Origin: G963667075 sp963667075
GTDB lineage: Bacteria > Pseudomonadota > Alphaproteobacteria > Micavibrionales > Micavibrionaceae
Direction of reading: 5' to 3'
DNA: 64,000 nt
NCBI GenBank assembly: GCA_963667075.1
Contig: OY762938.1
Location: 1,612,001 to 1,676,000 of the forward strand
Shown: in pieces, positions 51,110 to 59,464 of the stretch
Position numbering within the stretch: the stretch's first letter is position 1
Layout of the letters: every line of letters begins with the position of its first letter
Translations under genes and position numbers: made by a program
Notes under the pieces: model-generated
Seen by the model: the letters and a program-made list of their open reading frames with translations, nothing else
What the model was told of the DNA's origin: nothing
Databases searched by the model: none

Positions 51110-52052
51110 TCTCTGCCAAGGCGTTGTGTAGCTCTTTTGGTGGTTTAAAGCCTGTTTCTTTAAGTTTTTCAGCCGATACAACGGTATCGGCACAGAATTT
51201 TCTGATTCGAACGCGGCTGATTGGAAAGGTGCGTTTGGTTGCAATAGCCAGCATATCTAATCCAAATCCGGCCATATAACCGAGGCAATAAGGAAGACGC
51301 AGGCCAATCTTGCCTTTCCGTCCAAGGGCTTTCTTCATGGTGATGACCAGATCATTCGTTGATGAATCCGGCTTGTCAGCGTAGTTATAAACATGATTAC
51401 CGGGGGGGAGCGCCAATACGTGGACAAGAAAAGCGCATATATTATAAAGGCTGGCCATGGATTTTTTGTTATTGCCGTGCCCGATCATAATGAACCGGTT
51501 TTCTGCGACTTGTCTCATAAGGTTGTACACATTACCGCGGTTTTTTGGGCCGAAAATAACACAAGGCCGAATCATGGTTAACGTGCGCTCGTCTTTAGCG
51601 TTTTCTTGCCACGTTGTAAAAATTTTTTCAGCCTCGGCTTTACTTTGACCGTATGGGTTAAATGGATCAAAGGGGAATGTTTCATCCGGGGCTTTTTCAG
51701 GAAAGCCATAGACAGCAACAGAACTTGTGAAAACGATGGTGTTAATGCCGAGTTTTTCTGCTACATCACATATGTTTTGTGCGCCTGTGACATTCACATC
51801 ATGGTAGAGTGAAATGGGGCGAACGTCGTCTTTGTGTTCGGCGGCCAGATTATATATAACGTCACATCCGTTGCAGGCTTTTAACAGAGATTCGGGATCT
51901 CTGACATCGGCCTTGATAAAAAGGGCCGGATGAGCGCTCGTTTCATTTTTGTCCACACAGACGATATCATGGCCCTGAGCAAGAAGAGTCGTGATAAGCT
52001 CGCTGCCGATAAAGCCGCTGCCGCCAATAACCGCAATTTTTGATTTTTTCAT
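51075..52052 (-). CDS. NAD-dependent sugar epimerase/dehydratase
   Basis: Extended short-chain dehydrogenase of 325 aa from the preferred start MKKSKIAVIG (a longer form begins at 52085). It has GGSGFIGSELI for NAD binding, NLAAEH, SSVAVYG and the catalytic YGQSK (Tyr and Lys). The substrate is probably a nucleotide-sugar, given the flanking polysaccharide genes. Overlap with the convergent transferase is unusual but real because both C-termini contain good family sequence. Confidence 0.9.
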   Translation of the reverse strand: MKKSKIAVIGGSGFIGSELITTLLAQGHDIVCVDKNETSAHPALFIKADVRDPESLLKACNGCDVIYNLAAEHKDDVRPISLYHDVNVTGAQNICDVAEKLGINTIVFTSSVAVYGFPEKAPDETFPFDPFNPYGQSKAEAEKIFTTWQENAKDERTLTMIRPCVIFGPKNRGNVYNLMRQVAENRFIMIGHGNNKKSMASLYNICAFLVHVLALPPGNHVYNYADKPDSSTNDLVITMKKALGRKGKIGLRLPYCLGYMAGFGLDMLAIATKRTFPISRVRIRKFCADTVVSAEKLKETGFKPPKELHNALAETIAYEFSSKNE

Positions 52053-52134
52053 GAGTCTTTTTTTTGTATGCTGATTTTTGTTCATTTTTACTTACGCGTA
52101 CACCTTTTCTAATATGAAAGAGGTCAGGAGCCAA

Positions 52135-53277
52135 ATGAAAATTGCCTATCTTATAACTCGTATGGATGAATATGGTGGGGCGCAGGTCCATATTCGTGAT
52201 CTTTCGACCTGGCTGAAATCAAAGGGGCACGAGCCTGTCGTGCTGTCTGGGTCGCCTGGCCGGGTGTCTGATTTTCTTGAACATATGGGGGTGGCGTACA
52301 CCGAAATAGAAGATCTTGTGCGTCCTATTCAGCTATTGCAGGATTGGAAAGCGTTCTTTCAGATCAGGGAGGCTCTTAAAAAACACCAGCCTGATATTTT
52401 ATCCTGCCATTCGTCAAAAGCGGGGCTTCTTGGCCGGTTGGCGGCTAGATCTCTTGGTATTCCTGTGGTTTTTACGGCGCACGGATGGGCGTTTACCGAA
52501 GGTGTGCCATCTGCGAAACGTGCGCTGTACAAGCTTATCGAAAAGATAGGTGGCTGGTTTAGTCATCATATTATTACGGTTAGTGAGTATGATCGTAATC
52601 TTGCGCTTCGCTCAAGAGTGGGGCGGGCGGAAAAAATGACGACGATCCATAACGGTATGCCTGAACGGCCTGTCGTGCAGGAAAAAATAATCAGATCTGA
52701 GGCTGATCCTGCACGCTTGATTATGGTTGCCCGTTTTGGGCCGCAAAAAGACCATGAAACGCTCATACGTGCCCTGGCTAGGTTAAAGGGGACAGATTGG
52801 GTGCTGGATCTGGTCGGAGGCGGCGATGATTCTGATATCAGACACATGGTCCAGACGGCAGGGCTTGATGAGCGGGTAAATTTCCTCGGGGAACGGGAAG
52901 ATGTGCCCGAACTTCTTGAAAAAGCGGATATTTATCTTCTGATTAGCCATTGGGAAGGGTTTCCACGCTCTATATTGGAAGCCATGCGCGCCGGATTGCC
53001 GGTTGTAGCGTCTGACGTGGCCGGGGTTCGTGAAGCGATTGCCAGAGGGGAGACCGGCTATCTGGTGCCTAAGGGAGATAAAGGCGCACTCTTTAACGTT
53101 CTGAAAACGTTCATATCTGACAGAGAAAAACAGCAGGAAATGGGGAAAAAAGCGCGGGAACGTTTTGTTTCAAACTTTACTTTTTCAGTTATGGCAGACA
53201 AGACCTTTGCTGTTTATCAACAGGTTGTGGATAATACGCCTGTGGATAAGGGTGATTCGCAGAAAACGAAGCCTTGA
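52135..53277 (+). CDS. Glycosyltransferase, GT4 family
   Basis: 380-residue GT-B-fold enzyme. MKIAYLITRMDEYGGAQVHIRDL is the typical donor/acceptor N-terminal start, and the C-terminal EGFPRSILEAMRAGLPVVASDVAG contains the two Glu residues of the GT4 nucleotide-sugar site. The ATG at 52135 has AGGAG 8 bases upstream. It is likely to act with the transferase and epimerase genes in polysaccharide assembly. Confidence 0.93.
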   Translation: MKIAYLITRMDEYGGAQVHIRDLSTWLKSKGHEPVVLSGSPGRVSDFLEHMGVAYTEIEDLVRPIQLLQDWKAFFQIREALKKHQPDILSCHSSKAGLLGRLAARSLGIPVVFTAHGWAFTEGVPSAKRALYKLIEKIGGWFSHHIITVSEYDRNLALRSRVGRAEKMTTIHNGMPERPVVQEKIIRSEADPARLIMVARFGPQKDHETLIRALARLKGTDWVLDLVGGGDDSDIRHMVQTAGLDERVNFLGEREDVPELLEKADIYLLISHWEGFPRSILEAMRAGLPVVASDVAGVREAIARGETGYLVPKGDKGALFNVLKTFISDREKQQEMGKKARERFVSNFTFSVMADKTFAVYQQVVDNTPVDKGDSQKTKP

Positions 53278-53343
53278 GCGCAGATGGACGGCTCTCTAAA
53301 CTAATTTTATTCGTAAACCTGTCCACAGTCTTTTGTTCTTGCG

Positions 53344-54315
53344 ATGTTGATCACAAATAAAAACGGAAAGAGTCGCATTTTTGTTCCTTGGTATATCGGG
53401 TCCTCAAGGATCTCTCTTCTCTCTGTGACCGTGGGGCTTTTGGCACTTTCCGGTTGTTCATGGGTGAAAGATATTGCGAACGACATAGGACATATGGCGG
53501 ATGATCTTTTGCCGTCGCTCTCGGAGACGCACGATGAGACAGCGTCGGCAGTTCAAAAAGAACAAGGCTGGGGGCAGGATTACGATTCGTTGCAAAGGGA
53601 ACAGGCCGAAATGCAGGCTGTTATGGCCCAGCCCAGAGGGCTTAACGATGATGTCCCGCTCAATGAAAATACCCCGTCAGATGCAGAAATCATGCAGCGT
53701 CTGGAGAATGTCGAAATGGCGCTGGTTGAATTGCGCAGTGAGATTGACAAAACGGTGCCTGCTTTTCAGAAAATAATGTTGATTGACCAGAAAATCAGTG
53801 AGTTATCAGCAGTTATTCAGCGTGCACAAGGGATGCCAACGGCATCGCCACCGGTTTCTATTCCTGTCGCTGAGGCTCAGCAAAACGCAATTCCTTTAAC
53901 GTCCGGCTATGAATCGGCTTTGCAGGTGCCTCAGTTAATGGATAATAGGGGAAATTCTACGCAGCTGGAAAAACCTGTGTCCGTGTCAGCCGTTCAGGAT
54001 GTTCGCTTTGGAGAGCATGGCGGGCGCACAAGGTTGGTGCTGGATATGTCCGGGCCCGTAGCCTTTAGCACTGATCTGGATAATAATGAAAAAATATTCG
54101 TGATTGAGCTGCCGGGCGTGTCGTGGAATGCTTCAAGGGCCGGTCAGGTGCCGCGCTCTCTTTTTGTTCAGTCCTATAGTGTGCATGATGAGCAGACAGG
54201 TGGCAGCCGTCTTGTTCTTCAGCTTAAAAAACCTGTGCGGATCAGAACGGCAGAAGTGCTTAAGCCTACTGGTACAAAAGGGTACAGATTGTTTGTCGAT
54301 ATTGTTTCTGAATAA
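53344..54315 (+). CDS. AMIN-domain lipoprotein
   Basis: 323-residue predicted lipoprotein. A hydrophobic stretch ends in the lipobox LLALSGC at about residue 39. A central coiled-coil segment (ENVEMALVELRSEIDKTV) and a Pro-rich linker lead to a C-terminal AMIN-like domain (VQDVRFGEHGGRTRLVLDMSG), a fold used to bind peptidoglycan or septal targets. No amidase domain is attached. The long N-terminal part before the lipobox suggests a later start might be used. Confidence 0.75.
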   Translation: MLITNKNGKSRIFVPWYIGSSRISLLSVTVGLLALSGCSWVKDIANDIGHMADDLLPSLSETHDETASAVQKEQGWGQDYDSLQREQAEMQAVMAQPRGLNDDVPLNENTPSDAEIMQRLENVEMALVELRSEIDKTVPAFQKIMLIDQKISELSAVIQRAQGMPTASPPVSIPVAEAQQNAIPLTSGYESALQVPQLMDNRGNSTQLEKPVSVSAVQDVRFGEHGGRTRLVLDMSGPVAFSTDLDNNEKIFVIELPGVSWNASRAGQVPRSLFVQSYSVHDEQTGGSRLVLQLKKPVRIRTAEVLKPTGTKGYRLFVDIVSE

Positions 54316-54445
54316 CGCAGAAGCTCTCCCGAACAAAAATTATTTATTTTTTAAAAGGGTTTTCAGTGTTACGCCGTATTACCTTAGTAAATATGTTATA
54401 TTTTTTGACATTATGTTTAGTGATTTATTTATGAAAGGAAAAACT

Positions 54446-54817
54446 ATGAATAGAATGTTTATGTTAGGCGCGGCTGCGTTGGCTTTGACTTTGGGTACGG
54501 GGCTTGCTTTTGCACAAAATGCTGCTCCTGCAAGAGGGCCTGGCTTTGGTGGTCCTGGTGCTCACGCTCCTAGATCTGGTCTGTTTCAACTTAAGGAAAT
54601 GGATACAAATGATGATAAAGTTGTGTCCAAAGACGAATTTATAAAACATGCGGAAGACCGTTTTGCTAAAATGGATCTGGATGGCAATGGTGAGGTGACA
54701 TTGGAAGAAGCTAAAGAAGCGCATGAAAAAATGAGAGAAGAAATCAGAGAAAAAAGACAGGATGATTGCAAAACGCGCTGTGAAGGAAAAGGCCGCGGAG
54801 CAAAACAGCCAGAGTGA
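54446..54817 (+). CDS. Periplasmic EF-hand protein
   Basis: 123-residue protein. The start at 54446 follows AAAGGA and gives a clear signal peptide (MNRMFMLGAAALALTLGTGLAFA). Two EF-hand loops are visible: DTNDDKVVSKDE and DLDGNGEVTLEE, both with Asp/Glu at the expected Ca-binding positions. A highly charged, Cys-containing C-terminus follows. It lies 29 bases upstream of an ECF sigma gene and may be part of the same stress cassette. Confidence 0.88.
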   Translation: MNRMFMLGAAALALTLGTGLAFAQNAAPARGPGFGGPGAHAPRSGLFQLKEMDTNDDKVVSKDEFIKHAEDRFAKMDLDGNGEVTLEEAKEAHEKMREEIREKRQDDCKTRCEGKGRGAKQPE

Positions 54818-54846
54818 TAAAAAGATCAAGAGGTTCATTGTTTTAG

Positions 54847-55404
54847 ATGACGCAAGAGAGTGATGAAAGCCTGATGCAACGCATATCAGGAGGCGACCAC
54901 CGGGCTTTTGCCTCTCTTGTTCGTAAGCATACGAACAGATTTTTTTCACTTGCCTACCGTACATTAGGTCAGTACGAGGAAGCAGAGGATGTCGTGCAGG
55001 AGGCCTTTTTAAAGCTGTGGCATGATCCACAAAAATGGAACCCATCTAAAAATACTCGTTTTACGACGTGGTTTTATCGTGTGGTTTTGAATATGTGTAT
55101 TGACCGGCAAAGAAAAGCGTCTTTTGTCTCCCCTTTAAATATGCCGGATTTATTACCGGATAGCACAGAAAAGCAAGATGAAAAGGTTATCAGAGAACAA
55201 AAGGAACGTGCCCTCGAACAAGCGATACAGGCTCTGCCATTAAAGCAGAAAAATGCACTGAACCTGTGTTTCTATGAGGGGGTTAGTAACAAGGAGGCGG
55301 CTGACATAATGGGGGTTGGGGTTAAAGCACTTGAATCCCTGTTAATGCGGGCTAAAGCCGGGCTAAAAGACCGTCTTGCAAGAGAGGGAGGAGAGTATGC
55401 CTGA
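54847..55404 (+). CDS. ECF-type RNA polymerase sigma factor
   Basis: 185-residue sigma factor with region 2 (FFSLAYRTLGQYEEAEDVVQEAFLKLW, FTTWFYRVVLNMCIDRQR) and region 4 (ALPLKQKNALNLCFYEGVSNKEAADIMG). It resembles the metal- and stress-responsive ECF group whose genes precede a small membrane protein and a periplasmic sensor, as here. Its stop overlaps the next gene by 8 bases. Confidence 0.94.
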   Translation: MTQESDESLMQRISGGDHRAFASLVRKHTNRFFSLAYRTLGQYEEAEDVVQEAFLKLWHDPQKWNPSKNTRFTTWFYRVVLNMCIDRQRKASFVSPLNMPDLLPDSTEKQDEKVIREQKERALEQAIQALPLKQKNALNLCFYEGVSNKEAADIMGVGVKALESLLMRAKAGLKDRLAREGGEYA

Positions 55405-55690
55405 TTATATAGATGAATATCTCGAATTAAGAAAAAAACCGCCTGTCCCAACGGGGTTGTCTGATCGTATTATTGAGCGGACGGCACTTATGCCACAAAA
55501 GAAACCAGTGGTAGGGGTAAGAACGTTTGTTAGAGAATTTTTCGACGCGCTGCTTGTTCCGCAGCCGGTAGCTGTTTTTGCGATATGCCTTATCCTGGGG
55601 TTTTCCGCAGGCCTTTCTTTGGAGCTTTCAAACTGGGATATATACGATGATCAGTTAAGTGATTTTTTGTATGTTGAGGGAGAAATTTAA
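55397..55690 (+). CDS. Single-pass membrane protein, probable anti-sigma partner
   Basis: 97-residue protein starting at 55397 after GGAGGAG. An N-terminal cytoplasmic part (MPDYIDEYLELRKKPPVP) is followed by one membrane helix (VAVFAICLILGFSAGLSLEL) and a short periplasmic tail. By position between sigma factor and periplasmic sensor it corresponds to small anti-sigma proteins such as CnrY; sequence similarity alone does not prove it. Confidence 0.7.
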   Translation: MPDYIDEYLELRKKPPVPTGLSDRIIERTALMPQKKPVVGVRTFVREFFDALLVPQPVAVFAICLILGFSAGLSLELSNWDIYDDQLSDFLYVEGEI

Positions 55691-56184
55691 TGAGCCGTAA
55701 TCTTAAAATCATTTTTACACTGTCTCTTTTGCTTAATATTGTTTTCATTGGCGTGACGGTTGGTGCCACCATGCGGATAAAAAGATATTTTGTGGAGCGG
55801 GAACAGGCGTTTTCTCAAAATTTGCCACCTGATGTCAGTCACAAGGTTGCCAAAACTTTCCGTGAAACCCGCATGAATATGAGAGATCACTACAAGGAAG
55901 CCAGAGCTGTTCGTGAAAAAATGGAAAAGGTCTTATTGACAGATCCTTTTGATGAAAAAGCTTTTGATCGTGTAGCAGAGGAAATGCTCCAGATGCAGAT
56001 GAAACTCCACCGTTCTAAAGTGGAGGCGACCAAAAAACTGGCAAAAGAATTACCGCCTGATCAGCGTCATATTTTCACTAAAAGGTTGGTGGAACGTGCC
56101 GGTGGGCATCCAGGCGGTCCTTTTCATGGTAAGCCCAGAGGGCGGGCTGAAGATGGTGTAAAAAAAATGCCTTTTAGTCCTTGA
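55690..56184 (+). CDS. Periplasmic heavy-metal sensor/CpxP-like protein
   Basis: 164-residue membrane-anchored protein. An N-terminal helix (IIFTLSLLLNIVFIGVTVG) is followed by a helical periplasmic domain rich in Arg, Met and Glu (REKMEKVLLTDPFDEKAF, EEMLQMQMKLHRSK) and a His/Gly-rich end (GGHPGGPFHGKPRG) that may bind metal. The family (Spy/CpxP/CnrX-type) senses envelope or metal stress. It starts at the A of the previous stop, completing a four-gene cassette. Confidence 0.82.
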   Translation: MSRNLKIIFTLSLLLNIVFIGVTVGATMRIKRYFVEREQAFSQNLPPDVSHKVAKTFRETRMNMRDHYKEARAVREKMEKVLLTDPFDEKAFDRVAEEMLQMQMKLHRSKVEATKKLAKELPPDQRHIFTKRLVERAGGHPGGPFHGKPRGRAEDGVKKMPFSP

Positions 56185-56247
56185 AACACCTTACGTGACC
56201 ACATATATCAATTACTTCGTATGTATAACCGTGAGGAGCGTTAAAGA

Positions 56248-56814
56248 ATGTTAGGTATTGGAGATGAGTTGCCGGAATTTGAAATTATCGGCGTTAAACC
56301 CAAATTTATGAAACCTTTCGAAGATGGACAGGAAGCGTTTGAGCCTCTGACACAGGATAGTTTTAGCGGGAAATGGAAGGTCTTTTTCTTTTATCCCAAA
56401 GACTTCACCTTCGTTTGTCCGACAGAAATTGTCGAATTTGCAAAGCTGAATGAAGAATTTGAAAAACGCGATGCGGTTGTTTTGGGCGGTAGTTCGGATA
56501 ATGAGTTTTGTAAACTGGCCTGGCGCCGTGAGCATCCTGATCTAAATGCGCTTAATCAGTGGTCTTTTGCTGATACGAATGGTTCATTGATTGATGGACT
56601 GGGGGTTCGTGATTATGAGAGTGGCGTGGCTTTGCGTGCGACGATCATAGTGGATCCTGAAAATATTATTCAGCATATTTCTGTCAATGGTCTGGATGTT
56701 GGGCGTAATCCGAATGAGACCTTGCGCTTGCTCGATGCTATTCAGTCCCGTGGCCTGTGTGCTTGTAACCGTCCGGCCGGTGGTGACAATATTGATGTCG
56801 CAAAAGCAGTTTAA
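56248..56814 (+). CDS. ahpC: AhpC-type peroxiredoxin
   Basis: 188-residue thiol peroxidase for H2O2 and organic peroxides. The peroxidatic Cys is in FVCPTEIVEF, with FYPKDFTFVC before it. The C-terminus reads LCACNRPAGGD, the Cys-x-Cys arrangement seen in AhpC of the mycobacterial type that is reduced by AhpD rather than AhpF. No ahpD is present in the window. A leading GAGGAG ribosome site and a terminator (56840-56878) frame it as a single gene. Confidence 0.92.
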   Translation: MLGIGDELPEFEIIGVKPKFMKPFEDGQEAFEPLTQDSFSGKWKVFFFYPKDFTFVCPTEIVEFAKLNEEFEKRDAVVLGGSSDNEFCKLAWRREHPDLNALNQWSFADTNGSLIDGLGVRDYESGVALRATIIVDPENIIQHISVNGLDVGRNPNETLRLLDAIQSRGLCACNRPAGGDNIDVAKAV

Positions 56815-56839
56815 TCACAAACGTTTATCTGCGTTAACC

Positions 56840-56878
56840 AAAAGCCTCTTTTTCGTGATGGGAAGGGGCTTTTGTTTT
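56840..56878 (+). terminator. Terminator after ahpC
   Basis: Nine-pair stem 56840-56848 with 56865-56873 (one G-U), a 16-base loop and a GTTTTGT tail, 26 bases past the ahpC stop. Confidence 0.7.
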
Positions 56879-56891
56879 GTGGGTAGTGTTT

Positions 56892-58187
56892 CTATGTATC
56901 AATGCTTTGTTTTTGTGTCACGTGCACTTCTCTGTGCGGGTATGGGATTTTGATATTGTGTTCTTTGAAGGCATCCCACAGGGAGAGCATAACAGCACCT
57001 TTCACATTGGTTACACCTTTTTCTGCATCGTTTATCCAGAAACGTAACTTGAAAATCAAGGCACTTTCTCCGAACTCAACAAGATGGCAAATGGGAGAGG
57101 GGTCTTTGCTGATACGTTCCAGATTGGTTGCCGCCTGCTCGGCGATAGCTTTCACCTCATGTGGATTGTGTCTGTAGTCAACACCGAAGCGGACTTCAAT
57201 ACGGACCAGTGTGTTGCCGTGTGACCAGTTAATCACTTGCTGGGTGATGAAGTTCTCATTAGGGATCAGAAATGATTTATTATCCCGTGTGACGATGGAG
57301 GTGTAGCGGGCCCCCATGTGATCGACCCAGCCAAACGTCCCCTGAAGTTCGATAATGTCGCCGGGTTTTATAGATTTGTCGAGCAGGAGCAACATCCCGC
57401 TAAAAAGGTTGGCGACGACTTTTTGCAAGCCAAAACCGATCCCCAAACCGATAGCACCGGACAGGACGGCGAGCAGTGATAAATCGACCCCTGCGGTGGT
57501 AATGCCGATTAACAGCGCAAATGTAATCAGGGCTACCCGTACGATTTTTGAAATTAAAACGCGGGAAGAAGGGGTGAGTGCGCTTACTTTGTATATTTTC
57601 CTTTCGACAAGAGAAGAGAGAAATGTTGCGATGTAGAGTAAAACAAAAAGAGAGATAACGCCCTTGGTGACACTTAAGGCAGATAGACGAAAGTCTCCGA
57701 GCGTGATCCCCACAGAATCCAGTGTTTCTGCTGTGCTTTCCAATACGCCCATGATGCTCAACGCGGCAATGACCCAGGCCACGGCGGCGACCAGATGACG
57801 GAAGAAGCTGTTCCTTATGAATTGTGCGGCGATACGAATAAATATCCATGCGACAAGCAGGCTGATTGCGGCAGCGGCCACCTGCATATCAAAGGGGATG
57901 ATTCCGGCTTCTTTTAACTGTACGGCAATGAGGAGAAAAAAGGCGGCACTCATATGCAGTGTCAGTTTTAAAAAGTTTTTTAACGCTCTGCGAATGCGGA
58001 AATGGAAGGGCAGAGAGTCAATTCGTTTTGTTAAAACAGGGACAAGGCGGTACCTTAAAAACCATCCCGCCAGAAGAGCCGTTAAAATAACAGCAAATTG
58101 CAGCCAGTTTTCCCAAGCCAGAAGATACTTGTGTGAAAAACTGGCGATGGGTTCATATATTTTTTCTAGCGTTTCATCTTCTGGCAT
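56892..58187 (-). CDS. MscS-family mechanosensitive channel
   Basis: 431-residue channel. The N-terminal half has about five membrane helices; the pore-lining helix contains GAIGLGIGFGLQKVVANLFSG, then the beta domain (DIIELQGTFGWVDHMGARYT, NENFITQQVINWS) and the cytoplasmic domain. It is larger than E. coli MscS (286 aa) because of extra N-terminal helices. It starts 9 bases after the TetR gene stop, so the two form an operon and TetR may control it. Confidence 0.94.
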   Translation of the reverse strand: MPEDETLEKIYEPIASFSHKYLLAWENWLQFAVILTALLAGWFLRYRLVPVLTKRIDSLPFHFRIRRALKNFLKLTLHMSAAFFLLIAVQLKEAGIIPFDMQVAAAAISLLVAWIFIRIAAQFIRNSFFRHLVAAVAWVIAALSIMGVLESTAETLDSVGITLGDFRLSALSVTKGVISLFVLLYIATFLSSLVERKIYKVSALTPSSRVLISKIVRVALITFALLIGITTAGVDLSLLAVLSGAIGLGIGFGLQKVVANLFSGMLLLLDKSIKPGDIIELQGTFGWVDHMGARYTSIVTRDNKSFLIPNENFITQQVINWSHGNTLVRIEVRFGVDYRHNPHEVKAIAEQAATNLERISKDPSPICHLVEFGESALIFKLRFWINDAEKGVTNVKGAVMLSLWDAFKEHNIKIPYPHREVHVTQKQSIDT

Positions 58188-58196
58188 CTATGGCCT

Positions 58197-58823
58197 TTAC
58201 GCTTTCAATAGTCTGATGGATTCGGATGGGAGCTGATCAATAAACATATCATCCAGCATTTCTGCGCCGCTCATGAAGTGATAGATCACAGCACCGTAAA
58301 TCATGTCTACGGCAAGGGCTGTATCAATATTCTGGCGAAACTCACCGGCTGCCTTTCCTTCATCAATCAGATCGGCGAGCTGTTGTTCGTGCCCCAGCAT
58401 AAAACGTTCGTAAAAGAGGGTAAGCATGTCACGGTCAGATTGTGCCTCAGCCAGTGTTTCCATGACGGCCTTGCCGTTTTTTCCTTTTAGGATACGTGTA
58501 AAACGGCCTAGCTGGTTTGAGACCGATTCAGAAAAAGTGGCGGCTGTGGGCAGGTTGGGCAGTGTGCCCTGTTGTTCCAGAACAGCATCAAGGACAACGG
58601 CCACTTTGTTCGGCCACCAGCGGTAAATGGTTGTTTTTCCTACTTTGGCCTTTTTGGCGATGGCTTCAATAGAAAGGTCCCTTACGGAGTGTTGAAGCAG
58701 TAATTTGTTTGTAGCTGTCAGGATGGCTCTCCGTGATTTGTTACTTCTTGGGCGTCCAGGCTTCTTTTTTTCTTCTTCTTCGTTTTGTTCAACGTCAATA
58801 CTTCTCGCTGCAGCAATGGACAT
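58197..58823 (-). CDS. TetR/AcrR-family regulator
   Basis: 208-residue repressor. The N-terminal helix-turn-helix reads RRAILTATNKLLLQHSVRDLSIEAIAKKAKVGKTTIYRWWPNK across residues ~28-70, close to the TetR consensus (TTIYRWW). The C-terminal ligand domain is Leu/Met-rich. The first ~25 residues are very charged (EEEEKKKPGRPRSNKSRR). It is immediately upstream of the MscS gene; a palindrome at 58863-58877 is a candidate operator. Confidence 0.93.
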   Translation of the reverse strand: MSIAAARSIDVEQNEEEEKKKPGRPRSNKSRRAILTATNKLLLQHSVRDLSIEAIAKKAKVGKTTIYRWWPNKVAVVLDAVLEQQGTLPNLPTAATFSESVSNQLGRFTRILKGKNGKAVMETLAEAQSDRDMLTLFYERFMLGHEQQLADLIDEGKAAGEFRQNIDTALAVDMIYGAVIYHFMSGAEMLDDMFIDQLPSESIRLLKA

Positions 58824-58862
58824 TCCGGACCTTTCTTTTTTTATTAAATAACGCTACGTCTT

Positions 58863-58877
58863 GTTTATAGAATAAAC
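58863..58877. promoter_or_regulatory. Candidate TetR operator
   Basis: GTTTAT-AGA-ATAAAC, a 15-bp palindrome 40 bases upstream of the TetR ATG. Its size and place suit autoregulation by the TetR protein. Confidence 0.5.
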
Positions 58878-59108
58878 GCCTGTATAGCAAGGGGTAAGCA
58901 CAAAAAAAATAAAACTTTTTCCCTGTAACGGCGCATGTGATGGTTTGAGAGGGGACACTATCGCGTTTCTTCAAAAAAAAGTCAATATGACTTCTCTTCT
59001 TTTCGTAGCTTATTTGCGTAACGCATTGTTTTTATTTTGCTAAAAATCCAAGCCTGCTTGGCGAAGTGCTGATTATAGAAAATTATTATTTTCGTAAGAT
59101 TTCTTTGT

Positions 59109-59172
59109 TATAATGATGGTATAAGATTGGGGTGGTTAGGGAACCGGGCGCGCAGGCGGTTCCCTTTTTTTT
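59109..59172 (+). ncRNA. Candidate short RNA with strong terminator
   Basis: A TATAAT box (59109-59114) stands ~45 bases before a perfect 9-bp stem (59138-59146 with 59157-59165) followed by a run of eight Ts. No + strand gene lies upstream to be terminated. A transcript from about 59121 to 59172 would be little more than the hairpin. The -35 element is poor, so this is tentative. Confidence 0.4.
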
Positions 59173-59173
59173 G
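59138..59173 (+). terminator. Rho-independent terminator
   Basis: Nine-bp GC-rich stem with a 10-base loop and a T8 tract, on the + strand. It would insulate the RimK-like gene from upstream transcription. Confidence 0.85.
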
Positions 59174-59312
59174 TTTCGAGTCGTCCCTGTTTTTTTAGAA
59201 CAAAATTTCAACAATTGGAAAAGGTAAAGAGGGCTCGATATTTTGGAAAATCGCGCAGAGCGCAGAAATACGGCCATTTGCTATAGCTGTACGAAAGAAA
59301 AAAAGATAGAGA

Positions 59313-59341
59313 TTGCATTAGGGGAGGGTTTATCATTATAT
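59313..59341 (+). promoter_or_regulatory. Promoter of the RimK-like gene
   Basis: TTGCAT (59313-59318), 17-base spacer and TTATAT (59336-59341). The predicted start near 59348 leaves a 117-base leader. Confidence 0.5.
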
Positions 59342-59388
59342 TTCCCATTCAATTTGTGCGTATGCAGCATGTTTTATAAAGAGAAAAT

Positions 59389-59448
59389 TAGGATTTAACA
59401 GTCATATTCAGGGCTGCTGCATTGTGAACCATACATCGTTAAATCCTA
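59389..59448 (+). promoter_or_regulatory. Leader inverted repeat before the RimK-like gene
   Basis: Perfect 11-bp arms, 59389-59399 and 59438-59448, enclose 38 bases and would form a closed stem with an internal loop region in the leader RNA, 16 bases before the ATG. It could be a cis-regulatory RNA or a protein-binding site. It does not match a riboswitch class I recognise. Confidence 0.45.
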
Positions 59449-59464
59449 CTTGGGATAAGTCTAT

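Larger units (their letters stand above)
58824..59464. other. Intergenic region with operator, RNA candidate and leader
   Basis: 641 bases without a protein gene, divergent between the TetR and RimK-like genes. It contains a palindrome near the TetR start, a possible short RNA ending in a strong terminator, and a promoter plus inverted-repeat leader for the RimK-like gene, listed separately. A small CCAAGC-CT-GCTTGG palindrome lies near 59049-59062. Confidence 0.7.

Noticed and set aside
54104..54445. 5' extension of the EF-hand gene frame into the AMIN lipoprotein gene
   Set aside because: Overlaps a different frame of a real gene; the signal peptide and AAAGGA site fix the start at 54446.
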